Source of the DNA: Oceanospirillaceae bacterium
Lineage (GTDB): Bacteria > Pseudomonadota > Gammaproteobacteria > Pseudomonadales > Balneatricaceae
Length of the DNA: 64,000 nucleotides
Reading direction: 5' to 3'
NCBI GenBank assembly: GCA_013215505.1
Contig: JABSQZ010000009.1
Span: 1-64,000, forward strand
Shown here: one piece after another, positions 1 to 7,924 of the stretch
Position numbering within the stretch: position 1 is the first letter of the stretch
Layout of the letters: each line of letters begins with the position of its first letter
The notes under the pieces: generated by a model
Databases searched by the model: none
What the model was told of the DNA's origin: nothing
The model's input: only the letters and a program-made list of their open reading frames with translations
Made by a program: the position numbers and the translations under genes

Positions 1-92
1 CGTACGGGGTTATCTTCGGCGATATAATCATCTAATATCTCGGGTAATAACAGGCATTGTGATCGATTAGCACCTTCAATAAAGCGTTTCAT
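1..92 (-). CDS. IS1182-type transposase, N-terminal end (cut by window edge)
   Basis: The reading frame begins MKRFIEGANRSQCLLLPEIL and continues with DDYIAEDNPVR, which I recognise as the conserved start of IS1182-family DDE transposases. Such proteins are normally several hundred residues long; only about 30 codons lie in the window and the rest would be to the left. The ATG is the natural family start. Whether the full gene is intact cannot be seen. A further internal fragment of the same family is found at 35253-35348, so this IS type has a history in this region. Confidence 0.8.
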   Translation of the reverse strand, partial: MKRFIEGANRSQCLLLPEILDDYIAEDNPV

Positions 93-199
93 ATCAACTC
101 CCCAGAGAACTATCTGTTGGAGTATATCTTATAAGACGTTTTCACACAGTCTGGGCCGACAGCCGTCGAATGCCAATCAGCAAAGGTACCGTTGGATAA

Positions 200-256
200 C
201 TTATAGGGGGGAGCGGGTTAAATCTCTACAGCCTCAAACAGCGGACACCGACGCCA
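200..256. repeat. Inverted-repeat end of the 'agcggacac' family
   Basis: This stretch (a run of G, then agcgggttaaatctctaca and agcggacaccgac) is the inverted counterpart of the segment near 2680-2730, and it also resembles the inner arms of the palindrome at 2783-3225. The rest of 93-501 shows no gene; it is AT-rich and lies downstream of the binding-protein gene and upstream of the transposase start. Confidence 0.5.
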
Positions 257-501
257 AAAGATTCCTCATACACCCGCAGGTTAGATACTTTTTTTCGGGA
301 ATATACAGGGTGTTTTTCGCTTTAAAGGATCTGGAGTGTCGAACAAATCTTTTAGCTATTTCTTTAGAATATATACAGATTTAACATCCTCTAAAATACT
401 TGTTGTCTATACAAAATAAAATACCACAACAGACATCAAATTAATTCTGCCCGACCCCACTGCTTTCAATATCTGTGTGGTTGAATGAAGCTATATCTGT
501 T

Positions 502-1506
502 TTAGTCAATATATTCTGCTTCTTCCTGCAAATAATTAGGTATTACGATATTCCATCTCTTCAGCCCCGATTGACTCAATATCAAACGCCCGTGTTTTTG
601 CCACTCTATTTTACGATTCAGAGAAGAGTCACCTTCCAAAATAGTGATAACCTGCCTCGCAGCCTGTGTTCCCATTGAGAAGCCATCTATAACATAACCA
701 CCAATAGCAGCATCTCTGCCTGCGGTTCCTTTCCAAAAACCAAACATTGGAACTTCTGATTGCCTATAGATCCACTTTATCACTGTCCGTGAATCAATAT
801 GCTGATTACGTTTATCTTTTAAGGCGTTTAAACCTCCTATAAAAAGCACATCTTTGTCGATTTGAGCCTGCTTTACTTTCGTTTGTATTTCTTCATAGCT
901 ATTCGATAAAAATATCTCTATATTCAAACCTAACATTTCTATATGATTATTACCTGCAAAGAAAAAGGGAGAGTCTCGATAAATTTTTGCAGTAGGAGAA
1001 TTATCAAAAAGAACCAGTATGTTTTTCCATTCAGGGTTTATTTTCTTGACTAATAATAGATCACGTTTTAACAGGGGACGTTCTAAAACACCGCTTATGC
1101 CAAAAGGTACAATGCCATCAAAATAGTCTCTTGGATTACCATTGATACCTAAAAAAACCAGGGGAATCTCTCGGCTTAAAACAGCTTTACCCACTAATCG
1201 AAGCGCATTATCATCACCTAGCATTACAATATCAGGTTGCAAATCGTCAATTCTCGCGATGGCCTCCTCAGCGCGCTTTTGATGCTCTGATATAGAGAGG
1301 CGCTTTGTATCCATTTCGAAAAAATACAAACTGGCTCTACCTTCTAAGATGCTTTTAATTCCTTTGCTATAATTAGCATCCCAGTGGAACTCTTGGTGGT
1401 AACTCTCTATAATCAATACTTTTTTCTCTTTACTTTGTACCGCAGAAGATAGGAATATAATAGTAAAAATAGCAAGTGCCTTTAAGCTAAAGTTTGACAA
1501 ATACAT
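502..1506 (-). CDS. Periplasmic binding protein, ABC_sub_bind type
   Basis: A 334-residue protein with an N-terminal hydrophobic signal peptide (about residues 8-25, ending near SAVQSK) followed by a type-1 periplasmic-binding fold. VLIIESYHQEF starts the first beta strand, and DIVMLGDDNALRLVGK and IPLVFLGINGNPRDY are typical of the ABC_sub_bind (PF04392) family. Relatives bind small ligands for ABC importers or sensor kinases. No permease, ATPase or sensor gene is adjacent, so the partner is unknown. The ATG is preceded by gagaggtatttaac, a good ribosome site. The length fits the family and the gene appears intact. The assignment to the fold is firm; the ligand is unknown. Confidence 0.75.
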   Translation of the reverse strand: MYLSNFSLKALAIFTIIFLSSAVQSKEKKVLIIESYHQEFHWDANYSKGIKSILEGRASLYFFEMDTKRLSISEHQKRAEEAIARIDDLQPDIVMLGDDNALRLVGKAVLSREIPLVFLGINGNPRDYFDGIVPFGISGVLERPLLKRDLLLVKKINPEWKNILVLFDNSPTAKIYRDSPFFFAGNNHIEMLGLNIEIFLSNSYEEIQTKVKQAQIDKDVLFIGGLNALKDKRNQHIDSRTVIKWIYRQSEVPMFGFWKGTAGRDAAIGGYVIDGFSMGTQAARQVITILEGDSSLNRKIEWQKHGRLILSQSGLKRWNIVIPNYLQEEAEYID

Positions 1507-1754
1507 GTTAAATACCTCTCGTGAATATTGAACATAGAGTTATAAAGTAGCTGCTGGTTTTATGCCTTTCAATAGCCAAAATGCCTATTCGAAGATTAAA
1601 AATCATTTACCCCATCAACGAATCAATCGGTCAGAGAACTTACGAAGCGAGGTCAGGTCGAGCGCACACGACACATTTCGGCATCTTTAGTGTGGTCATT
1701 ACTAAGTAAGCGGTCATTTTAAGCCCTCTTCTCATATGTTTCAAAGCCGTTAAG

Positions 1755-2025
1755 CTAGGGAAGCAGCGAACAAGTCCCAGACGCCCCTGGCGTACAGGAT
1801 TGTTTGTGATTGAGGCAATGGCTACAGGCGGATTGGTTGCCCGGCGAAGCCATTAATAAAAAGCACGAACTATCCTGTACCCCCCCGCAGAGTGGATCTC
1901 TAAGCGGCCAACGCCTTTGTCAGAACGCTTGTAAAGGACTCGCCATTCACTTCGCATTCTTCCGCGGATTTGACCGCTTAGTTATCCACAGGGAACATCT
2001 GGGGACTGATTCGCTACTTCCCTAG
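1755..2025. other. Structured hairpin element, copy 1 (nested stems)
   Basis: Outer arms 1755-1778 and 2002-2025 pair over about 21 of 24 positions. Inside are two sub-hairpins. One has stem 1792-1800/1872-1880 (9 bp), with an inner stem 1817-1823/1848-1854. The other has stem 1901-1911/1970-1980 (10 of 11), with its apex carrying the core aaaggactcgccattc at 1933-1948. A short acgcc/ggcgt motif (1781-1793) follows the outer 5-prime arm. A second element at 36866-37128 has the same order of parts and nearly the same core, but different stem sequences. The 71-codon open frame across it (1810-2025) has no coding features and is not reported as a gene. It may be a structured RNA or a palindromic mobile element. 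Confidence 0.7.
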
Positions 2026-2055
2026 TAGCCATTATCAAATAACGAGAAGTTCATA

Positions 2056-2240
2056 ATGGCCAAGACCCAACGTACAACTGCCCAATGGCAAATCCTAATA
2101 GATCAACTCCCTGAAAGCGACCTAAACCACTAAAGCTTACTGTCAGCAGCACAAAATTTCATTGTCCTGCTTTTGCCAATGGCGCACCAAATTAACTAAG
2201 ACCGACACGAGCTCAACTCCTTCAGAAGAGGGCGGGGCCC
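2056..2240 (+). pseudogene. IS66-type TnpA remnant
   Basis: It begins MAKTQRTTAQWQILIDQLPE, the usual start of IS66 accessory protein TnpA. A stop after ESDLNH is followed, in a shifted frame, by AYCQQHKISLSCFCQWRTKL and TKTDTSSTPSEE, the normal continuation of TnpA. It therefore carries at least one frameshift and is inactive. It faces the second IS66 remnant at 2230-2559 head-on, meeting it near 2240, so two different IS66-type elements have been joined here. Confidence 0.75.
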
Positions 2241-2363
2241 TGCGCCATAGGGTGACATTTCCATTTCTTGTTTAACGATCAAAGACAGCCCATTGATAGA
2301 CTTTCTAAAATCAACGAAGTCACGATGTAAATAAATCTGCTGGAACTCACTCAAACTTTTCAT
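2230..2363 (-). pseudogene. IS66-type TnpB remnant (N-terminal third)
   Basis: The frame starts MKSLSEFQQIYLHRDFVDFR and continues KSINGLSLIVKQEMEMSPYG, the well known TnpB (Orf2) N-terminus of IS66-family elements. It then departs from the family after about 40 residues, next to a gggcggggccctgcgcc stretch. It lies downstream of the TnpA fragment at 2428-2559 on the same strand, in the normal IS66 order. TnpC is absent. Confidence 0.8.
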
Positions 2364-2427
2364 GCTTGTAACTCACGTAAAACCTGAGCTATAAATTTTG
2401 TATTCGTAGTGTTACTACACTGAAAAC

Positions 2428-2559
2428 TCACACCGTTACAGGTAAACGTGTAGGTTTCTGATTGAGATTATTCTGACGACAAAACTCAGCTGCTGTTAAC
2501 CCACTGCTGAGCTGTTGCTCAACAATCGTTTTCCAATCTGCTAATGATTTACGGCTCAT
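2428..2559 (-). pseudogene. IS66-type TnpA remnant, second element
   Basis: A 43-codon frame beginning MSRKSLADWKTIVEQQLSSG and then LTAAEFCRQNNLNQK is typical of IS66 TnpA. After this the frame changes and the usual basic C-terminal part is not readable, so it is truncated or frameshifted. A good ribosome site (aaggagtaacgt) precedes the ATG. It forms the upstream part of the IS66 relic whose TnpB starts at 2363. Confidence 0.75.
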
Positions 2560-2679
2560 ACGTTACTCCTTAATAAAAGAAATTAGTGTAGTGGGTGCTG
2601 TATTAGATTGGATAGTATGTGGCTGGTTAGGCGCTTACAAAGCAAATTATAAAAAAAGTTTTAGTTTCGCGGGTGTGAA

Positions 2680-2730
2680 AGAAAACCTTTGCCGTCGGTG
2701 TCCGCCTTGAAAAGTTGTAGGGATTTAGAC
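2680..2730. repeat. Inverted partner of the repeat at 200-256
   Basis: Here gtcggtgtccgcc, then a gtaggga/tttag stretch, reads as the reverse complement of 205-256 with scattered differences. The two copies bracket 2.4 kb that includes the binding-protein gene, the hairpin element and the IS66 relics. The flanking bases to 2782 hold no gene that I can recognise. Confidence 0.5.
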
Positions 2731-2782
2731 GGCCCTTCCCATGCTCCGTTGATAAGCAACAAGCTGAGTCATATGCCTTGTT

Positions 2783-3225
2783 TTTAACTCTGAAGATCTG
2801 AGGGTGTATCAGATTGTAGTTAGCTTTATGGACGAGTTTTATTTTTTAATTTCGACCGCATAAAAATGTTTCTAGGTGGCAGTGTCCGGTTAGCCTATAA
2901 GCTGTAGAGATCTGATCCCCCCACTATACCTAGCTTAAAGGCTTGTATAGGGTAGCGCCTTCATAGCTGCCAAGAAGTTTCTGAGTAGCCGTTTCACTTC
3001 GCTTGTGTTGGTATGGCTAGTCGTTAGTAGAGTTGTATTAGCCTGGGGAAACGATCTATTATCTATGATAATTATAGGGAGGTAGGGGGGAGTCAAATCT
3101 CTAGAGCTTATGCAATTAGCGGACACTGCCCCTTAGAAACATTTTTATATGGACGGAGAATAAAAATGAAACTTGGCAATTCCACCAGCAATAACCCGTT
3201 AACTCCTCAGATCTGAAGAGTTAAA
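2783..3225. repeat. Long imperfect palindrome (MITE-like)
   Basis: Left arm about 2783-2935 and right arm about 3068-3225 are inverted copies. The outer 21 bases match at 19 positions, and inner blocks around 2859-2930 and 3070-3150 match well, including aaaatgtttcta and gcagtgtccg. The central ~130 bp are unique. There is no credible reading frame; the 63-codon frame across the right half simply runs through the repeat. This architecture suggests a non-autonomous inverted-repeat element. Confidence 0.65.
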
Positions 3226-3261
3226 TTAAGGATAGTCGGGCGATCCATCCCCTTAATTGCA

Positions 3262-3810
3262 GGCGGGGCCCCTGGCAGTATTCGTACCTCCACGGGCGTG
3301 AGAAACTCGCGGTTTGCGAGTAATTTTTGGGTTTCTAGGCTAGCCGCCACCAGTAGGGTTAACTATTTGTATTTAATCAACATAGCATTGGCTAGGCTGG
3401 CTAATCATATCGCGATAATTCTAATATCGTAGCCAGCGGCTATTTACGAGAAGAGTGCTACTTAATGATTCACGACATCCCCCTTGGAGGAGTTTATAAG
3501 TACTACCAAAAGCTTTTGCGTCCCTGGTTAAGTACCAGCTATATGCCTCTGGATATTTGTAATTCCTGCCATATTTAATACCCCCATAAAGCTGTATGAA
3601 TACTCCCTTTTGGCTTTTGGTATTGAGCAAAAGTACTGCCGAAGCTTTTTGCCAAATACGCAAATCATTTCGGCAGCTTCGGCAGTACTATTTATATATA
3701 CAACAACCAGTTAACCCTACTGCTGCTGACGACCCTAGAAACTCGAAAAACCCACGCAAACCGCGAGTTTCTCATGCCCGTGGAGCGGCTAGTATTGCCA
3801 GGGGCCCGCC
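3262..3810. repeat. Inverted-repeat element with ~100-bp arms and an internal perfect hairpin
   Basis: Arms 3262-3364 and 3709-3810 are inverted copies: both ends read ggcggg(g)cccctggca inward and reach cagtagggttaact at their inner limits. Between them is ~345 bp without a recognisable gene but with a perfect 15-bp hairpin (3632-3646 pairing with 3675-3689, agtactgccgaagct). Two overlapping open frames here (3421-3663 minus and 3596-3820 plus) show no protein-family features and arise from the palindrome. Likely a non-autonomous mobile element. Confidence 0.65.
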
Positions 3811-3940
3811 AGTTCTCTGAGCAATAGAGACTTTAAGAATTGAGCTTCGAATACTATGATGGTGGCCAACGGCCATTAGCGGCCATTGACTAATTCATTA
3901 GACTCTAATATCTCAATTTCATATTTCTTAAAAAAACTCA

Positions 3941-4330
3941 CTAAATTGATAGATCCAATTTGTGCTCGGTTATACGGATGCTGATGCCCACGTTACGCTG
4001 TTGGAAGCTAACAAGTTTTGGCATTAACCAGCGACTGGCAAAAGAGGGTAAAGTGGTGATAGTTAATAAATCCGGATGCGGATCATCACCAAGCATGGTA
4101 AATACTTCCTCGAAGGCACTAAATCCTTGCACTACGTAGGGCAGTAATTTTTTACCCTAGTCAGTTAATGCCACTTCGCGATTGAGCCGGGTAAACAACT
4201 TAACGTTTAAGCTATTCTCCAGAGATTTAATTTTCTGGCTGACCGTAGCCTGAGTGACAAAAAAATCTGTTCGGCGGACTGGCGAAAAACTTAAGGGCGG
4301 CGAGGCGGATGTGACACTCATTTCGGTTAA
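3941..4330 (-). pseudogene. LysR-family regulator remnant (GcvA-like)
   Basis: Reading from the right, the helix-turn-helix region FVTQATVSQKIKSLE and LNVKLFTRLNREVALTD is clear, then an in-frame stop (TAG), then GKKLLPYVVQGFSAFEEVF and ITTLPSFASRWLMPKL, the start of the effector domain. Upstream of FVTQ the frame is broken in a poly-T tract, with a deletion before it (HIRLAALKFF is still visible in another frame). It ends abruptly after LDLSI, around residue 130 of a ~300-residue family. Three independent lesions make it non-functional. It points away from the small gene at 4433. Confidence 0.85.
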
Positions 4331-4432
4331 TCATATCTTAAGTGAAAAAAGTTTTAATCGTTTGTCAGTATCAACTAAATCGGCGAAGATAGCCCTATCA
4401 AACACTAAAACTGTAGAAAACGGAGAATCAAG

Positions 4433-4669
4433 ATGACTTCTATCAATGTTGACTTAAGATTAAATAACCTAACAGTGGCGTTTACTGAGACTCTACATGA
4501 TTTTTTTAACAGCTTTAAGTTGAGCGAAATAAGCACAGTAAGCATCGCCAGTAATGAAAATGCTAAAGTTATAACTGACAGCGCTGATTACTATGCCAAG
4601 GCACCTAAGAGAGGTTCTGCTTCAATCAGTATTGATCGCGAATTAAAAGCACAAGGCAACGCGTGGTAG
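4433..4669 (+). CDS. Small hypothetical protein
   Basis: A 78-residue protein starting MTSINVDLRLNNLTVAF, without signal peptide or membrane segment, ending in a basic/acidic tail (SIDRELKAQGNAW). I do not recognise the family. In favour of a real gene are cggag upstream of the ATG, its position divergent from a LysR-type gene (now broken), and a Rho-independent terminator just after the stop. It may have been the target of the dead regulator. Coding status is moderately supported. Confidence 0.5.
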   Translation: MTSINVDLRLNNLTVAFTETLHDFFNSFKLSEISTVSIASNENAKVITDSADYYAKAPKRGSASISIDRELKAQGNAW

Positions 4670-4679
4670 TGGTAAAAAT

Positions 4680-4704
4680 CCTCGGAATACACCTCCGGGG
4701 TTTT
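4680..4704 (+). terminator. Rho-independent terminator
   Basis: A stem cctcgga/tccgggg (7 pairs, one G-T) with a 7-base loop is followed by TTTT. It lies 11 bases after the stop of the small gene at 4433-4669 and supports transcription of that gene. Confidence 0.65.
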
Positions 4705-4880
4705 CGTGTTTTTATGCGTTGCATAGTTCAGGACTGTAAAGTATTTCTGACGACTATTTATCCGCTCAAGGCTGTGCCACATTACTCACGCGTCACGCCA
4801 CAACAACTTGCATACAGGGCTTCACTTAGAATAGTGAAGTTTAATCCAACCATCGCTAGCTAAATTCATTGTTTTGAAAA

Positions 4881-4979
4881 CCCCCGCTATGTGTCAGATT
4901 TTGCCGTTACCCAGGCTTACTTGCAAGCGCTGAATCTTAGGTTAGCTATGGCGACTGTCGGCCATAAGCGGTCATTTTG
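4881..4979. repeat. Dispersed repeat A, copy 1
   Basis: Shares ttgccgttacccaggct, cttgcaagcgctgaatctt and gcgactgtcggcc with copies at 5554-5643 and 6635-6738. Its ends form a weak inverted repeat. It has no coding content. It lies just before the lipoprotein gene. Confidence 0.7.
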
Positions 4980-5032
4980 TGATTTTCAGATAGGGCTATA
5001 TGATCATCCTTTCGTATACTAGGACCATAGCG

Positions 5033-5542
5033 ATGATAAAGTTTGTAATTTTGTTTTGTATCTCTTTGCTACTAGGTTGCAGTAATGATGGATCTAGTGC
5101 GAAATTAATTAGATCATATTTTATTAAGTTCAATTATTCTCAGTCTGACAGGGTCCTTCAGATGCTAGAGAATTTTGCATCAGTATCGAAGCTTACAGAA
5201 ACTCCAATACCCTCGGATGCATTTTTTAGAGATACAGGAAAGGCAGGCAACGTTCAAAATTATACTGTTTTTCAAGTGTATTCAAAAAGCACTAACTCCG
5301 ATAAATATATTGTTTTATCTTTTGATAATTCTAAATTATATTGTGGTTTAGATTTGTTGTTATATGTTACTGACAATGAAAAAAACAATGAAATTGTTCA
5401 TGATTTTGATGCTCTTATTACTAAGTTAAGAGAATACACTAACGTTGAATTATACGACCCAATTCCAACGATAGAAGAAACTTCAGAACTTAGGAAAACC
5501 GTTCGATTTGGATATGCGAATAATGATGTGCATTGTACATAA
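5033..5542 (+). CDS. Predicted lipoprotein of unknown function
   Basis: The preferred start is the ATG giving MIKFVILFCISLLLGCSND. This is a short lipoprotein signal with a lipobox LLLGC, and agga lies upstream. An earlier in-frame ATG at 5000 would put 11 polar residues in front and is less likely. The mature part (about 150 residues) contains no domain I recognise; it has cysteines in LYCGLDLLLYV and at the C-terminus (VHCT). The gene is AT-rich compared with later genes and lies alone between two copies of repeat A, suggesting acquisition. Likely anchored in the outer or inner membrane facing the periplasm. Confidence 0.7.
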   Translation: MIKFVILFCISLLLGCSNDGSSAKLIRSYFIKFNYSQSDRVLQMLENFASVSKLTETPIPSDAFFRDTGKAGNVQNYTVFQVYSKSTNSDKYIVLSFDNSKLYCGLDLLLYVTDNEKNNEIVHDFDALITKLREYTNVELYDPIPTIEETSELRKTVRFGYANNDVHCT

Positions 5543-5553
5543 TCCATACCTAT

Positions 5554-5643
5554 TAAAATGGTTCTACCCCGACACCCAGGCTGACTTGCAAGCAAAGAGT
5601 CTTCGGTTAGCGATGACGACTGTCGGCCAATTGCAGACATTCT
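5554..5643. repeat. Dispersed repeat A, copy 2
   Basis: Begins 12 bases after the lipoprotein stop codon. It contains acccaggctgacttgcaag, cttcggttagcgatgacga and ctgtcggccaattgcagaca, clearly related to the copies at 4881 and 6635. The remaining bases up to 5847 carry no gene and should contain the promoter of the next one. Confidence 0.7.
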
Positions 5644-5847
5644 TGGTTAAAATACATGAGTAGGAATTACTATTATAAAAATAGAGTTTTTCTTATTCCA
5701 GCGGCTTTAACAACAAACTATTGTGGTACTTCTCAATTTATAGAGACTATCTGTTAGATATTTCTTGGTAGAAGTCTATCAGTTGATCAGTTTTGTATTG
5801 TTATTCATCCACTGCTTTATGACTCCCATTGCCCTTGGAGGTAAGAA

Positions 5848-6558
5848 ATGAAATTTAGGTATGTATTTACAGCTAGCCTGTATTTCTTTTTCTGTGGTTA
5901 TAGCTACGCAGCAAGTTTGGTATTTGCAAAATCAGGTCCGCTCGATTATTCCGCTGATATTTCAGAAACTATACTTAAAGAAGCTTATGGCCGCTTAAAT
6001 ATTGATATATCAACTAGGGTATTGCAATCGCATGTAGCACTTGGGACAGCGAACTATGGAGCATTGGATGGAGATATTCATAGAATAATTGGAATAGAGA
6101 ATAAGTACCCAAATCTAATCCGAGTACCTGTTTCAATAAATTCGATCGAAGGGATGATTTTTTCCAAAAAAGTAGGACTTAAAATCAATTCCTGGGATGA
6201 CTTAAAGCCCTTTTCTATAGGATTAAGAATTGGAGCGAAGTTCGCTGAGGCAGGCACTCAAGGAATGGTTGTAACGCCTTTACAAACTAATGATCAGGTT
6301 TTCAAATTGCTTGATAAAGGGCGTATAGATGTAGTTGTTAGTACTCGAATCGAGGGTTTACTTACTTCCAAAAAACTCGGCTTTGCTAATATTTACCCAA
6401 TAGAGCCTGCAATTGTTAATCTTAAGCTTTATCACTATGTTCATAAGAAGAACAAAGCGCTTATCCCTGAGTTAACACGTATTCTGAAAATAATGGAAAA
6501 AGAAGGACGAATACTTGAGATTAAAAAGACCGCCATATTAGAGTTACTCCGACAATAG
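5848..6558 (+). CDS. Periplasmic solute-binding-like protein (family 3 type)
   Basis: A 236-residue protein with a signal peptide (about residues 1-22, ending SYAAS) and a two-lobed binding fold of the SBP_bac_3 type. Recognisable blocks are ISETILKEAYGRLNID, YPNLIRVPVSINSIEG, INSWDDLKPFSIGLRIGAK and the hinge region LDKGRIDVVVSTRIEG. It is a clear paralogue of the protein at 59530-60321 (shared NLIRVPV, TQGM, GR-D-V and HY-H motifs). There is no neighbouring permease or ATPase, so it may serve as an orphan sensor or binding protein. The start is well supported by cttggaggtaag. Flanked by repeat A copies. Confidence 0.75.
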   Translation: MKFRYVFTASLYFFFCGYSYAASLVFAKSGPLDYSADISETILKEAYGRLNIDISTRVLQSHVALGTANYGALDGDIHRIIGIENKYPNLIRVPVSINSIEGMIFSKKVGLKINSWDDLKPFSIGLRIGAKFAEAGTQGMVVTPLQTNDQVFKLLDKGRIDVVVSTRIEGLLTSKKLGFANIYPIEPAIVNLKLYHYVHKKNKALIPELTRILKIMEKEGRILEIKKTAILELLRQ

Positions 6559-6634
6559 CAAAGGTAGGCACGGTGTGTTTAATTTAGAATAGAGAGTTTC
6601 ATCCAAGTGTCTCATAGAGATAATTCCTCGTATT

Positions 6635-6738
6635 AAAAATGTCTGCAATGTGTCAGGTTTTGCCGTTACCCAGGCTGAGTTGCAAGCGCTGAATCTTCGG
6701 CTAGCTATGACGACTGTCGGCCAAAAGGAGACATTTTT
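6635..6738. repeat. Dispersed repeat A, copy 3 (most complete)
   Basis: The ends are inverted: aaaaatgtctgc at the left and agacattttt at the right, with further pairing of ggttttgccg and cggccaaaa. Between them are ttacccaggctgagttgcaa and cttcggctagctatgacgac. This looks like the full-length form of a ~104-bp MITE-like unit, found after the binding-protein gene. Confidence 0.75.
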
Positions 6739-6805
6739 CTTAGTTGTATTTGCTTTGTGATCTTCCCTTGTCATTCATCAGCGATTAACGTCTAATAACT
6801 CTTTG

Positions 6806-6829
6806 AAGTCCCTATAATTATAGGGACTT
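6806..6829. repeat. Perfect 24-bp palindrome
   Basis: Bases 6806-6829 are identical to their reverse complement (aagtccctataa and its mirror). It lies 38 bases before the start of the small gene at 6867 and could be a regulator-binding site or a hairpin in the leader. A related leader sequence (ttaacgt-taata) recurs at 7847-7860 without the palindrome. Confidence 0.5.
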
Positions 6830-6866
6830 ACCACATACGCAATATTTTGCTGCTACCAGAACTAAT

Positions 6867-7028
6867 ATGATTAAATTCGCCAATCCGAAGAAGCTACGAA
6901 TGGCATCCGGTAATGAAAGTCTTGAGTTAACTCAGGAAGGTACATGGGAATCATTTCCTCTTTTTGCTGAACAATATGTAGAGCAAATGGGCGCAAATGT
7001 AGGCTTTAGTACTCAATATGAAACTTGA
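6867..7028 (+). CDS. Small hypothetical protein overlapping the next gene
   Basis: A 53-residue frame starting MIKFANPKKLRMASGNESLE and continuing with LTQEGTWESFPLFAEQ, with no signal or membrane segment. Its last 11 bases overlap the start of the 7018 gene in another frame, a layout typical of translationally coupled gene pairs. No strong ribosome site is visible. It could also be the surviving end of a longer protein. Family not recognised; coding status is a moderate inference from composition and coupling. Confidence 0.45.
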   Translation: MIKFANPKKLRMASGNESLELTQEGTWESFPLFAEQYVEQMGANVGFSTQYET

Positions 7029-7728
7029 ACTCCTAGTGGGAAAAAGAGCCTCAGGTATTGCCAAGCCAAAAGATTACACTGATTGGGCTGAGTCTTTACT
7101 TTATGAAGATTTGGATTCTGAAAATATAGGTATTCTCGCGAGTATGGGGTTTGAGCGTGATTCAGATTCGGAAGAAATTGAAGCTTATTTTCAGAAAATA
7201 CTTACAGATTTAAATTTAGTTCTGCCTACTGAAAAAGCTGCGTTAAGGAGTTATGCAAAAGTAATATGCGAACAAATTATTTCGGGAGATTTAGACCCGG
7301 ATGACGGAGTTAGTATATTAGAATCTTTCTATCCAATGTCTGACTATGAAGCTATTTATGGTATTTGGGAGGATCTTAGCGGAGATTTGTGTTTGGTAAA
7401 CGATAGTATGGGGTGTATTTTCAACAGTGGTCTAGCTCTTGAAAATAAAGAGGAATACGTCAAAGGAGTGGCAGTACAGTTTTTAGTTTTACTTGAAACG
7501 ATTCTCCCAGATCGTTTTTTTCACTTTAGTGCTTGCTCAGACTGCGGGCACATTGGTGAAAGTGAATTTGAAGTTATGGATAAGCCATGGATGCCTGATA
7601 AGCTTTATAGATTCATTTATAAGCAAGGCCAAACTCAAAGAGTAATTTGTTCTAACTGTCGAAAACCTTTTCCACACCATATGAATGATTATGTAGGTAG
7701 AAAGAAATATCTTGATAAAAAGAGCTGA
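7018..7728 (+). CDS. Hypothetical protein with C-terminal zinc-ribbon-like cysteines
   Basis: A 236-residue acidic, soluble protein. The first two thirds appear helical, with no recognised domain. The C-terminal third has two CxxC knuckles, CSDCGHIGE (about residue 174) and CSNCRKPFP (about 215), separated by some 40 residues, which suggests a structural zinc site. The start overlaps the preceding small gene, implying coupled translation. The gene is AT-rich, solitary and flanked by repeats. Together with its immunity-like and ankyrin neighbours it may be an orphan immunity or accessory gene, but I cannot assign a function. Confidence 0.65.
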   Translation: MKLELLVGKRASGIAKPKDYTDWAESLLYEDLDSENIGILASMGFERDSDSEEIEAYFQKILTDLNLVLPTEKAALRSYAKVICEQIISGDLDPDDGVSILESFYPMSDYEAIYGIWEDLSGDLCLVNDSMGCIFNSGLALENKEEYVKGVAVQFLVLLETILPDRFFHFSACSDCGHIGESEFEVMDKPWMPDKLYRFIYKQGQTQRVICSNCRKPFPHHMNDYVGRKKYLDKKS

Positions 7729-7751
7729 AATGAACCTTCAATCAGACTCCG

Positions 7752-7819
7752 AAAATATGTCAGAACTAATTTTTCCGCTGATAGACATGGGTTGCTAACG
7801 GCCAATTGCAGACGTTTTA
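7752..7819. repeat. Dispersed repeat A, degenerate copy 4
   Basis: Contains aaaatatgtcag at the left and ctaacggccaattgcagacg at the right, matching the ends of copies 2 and 3, with most of the middle missing. It again sits directly behind a gene stop. Confidence 0.5.
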
Positions 7820-7924
7820 TAAAGCTGCATCAAACTCGTGCCTTAACGTTTAATAGCCTTTTGATGGCTCTACAGTCATAAGGTAGTAACTGTGTTGCTC
7901 TAAGAATGAGGTGTTTAGATAAAT

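Noticed and set aside
1810-2025. 71-codon open frame on the plus strand
   Set aside because: It lies entirely inside the nested hairpin element, has no ribosome site or family features, and the frame is not kept in the second copy of the element.
3421-3820. Two overlapping frames (minus 3421-3663 and plus 3596-3820)
   Set aside because: They run through the palindromic element; composition is not protein-like and nothing is recognised.
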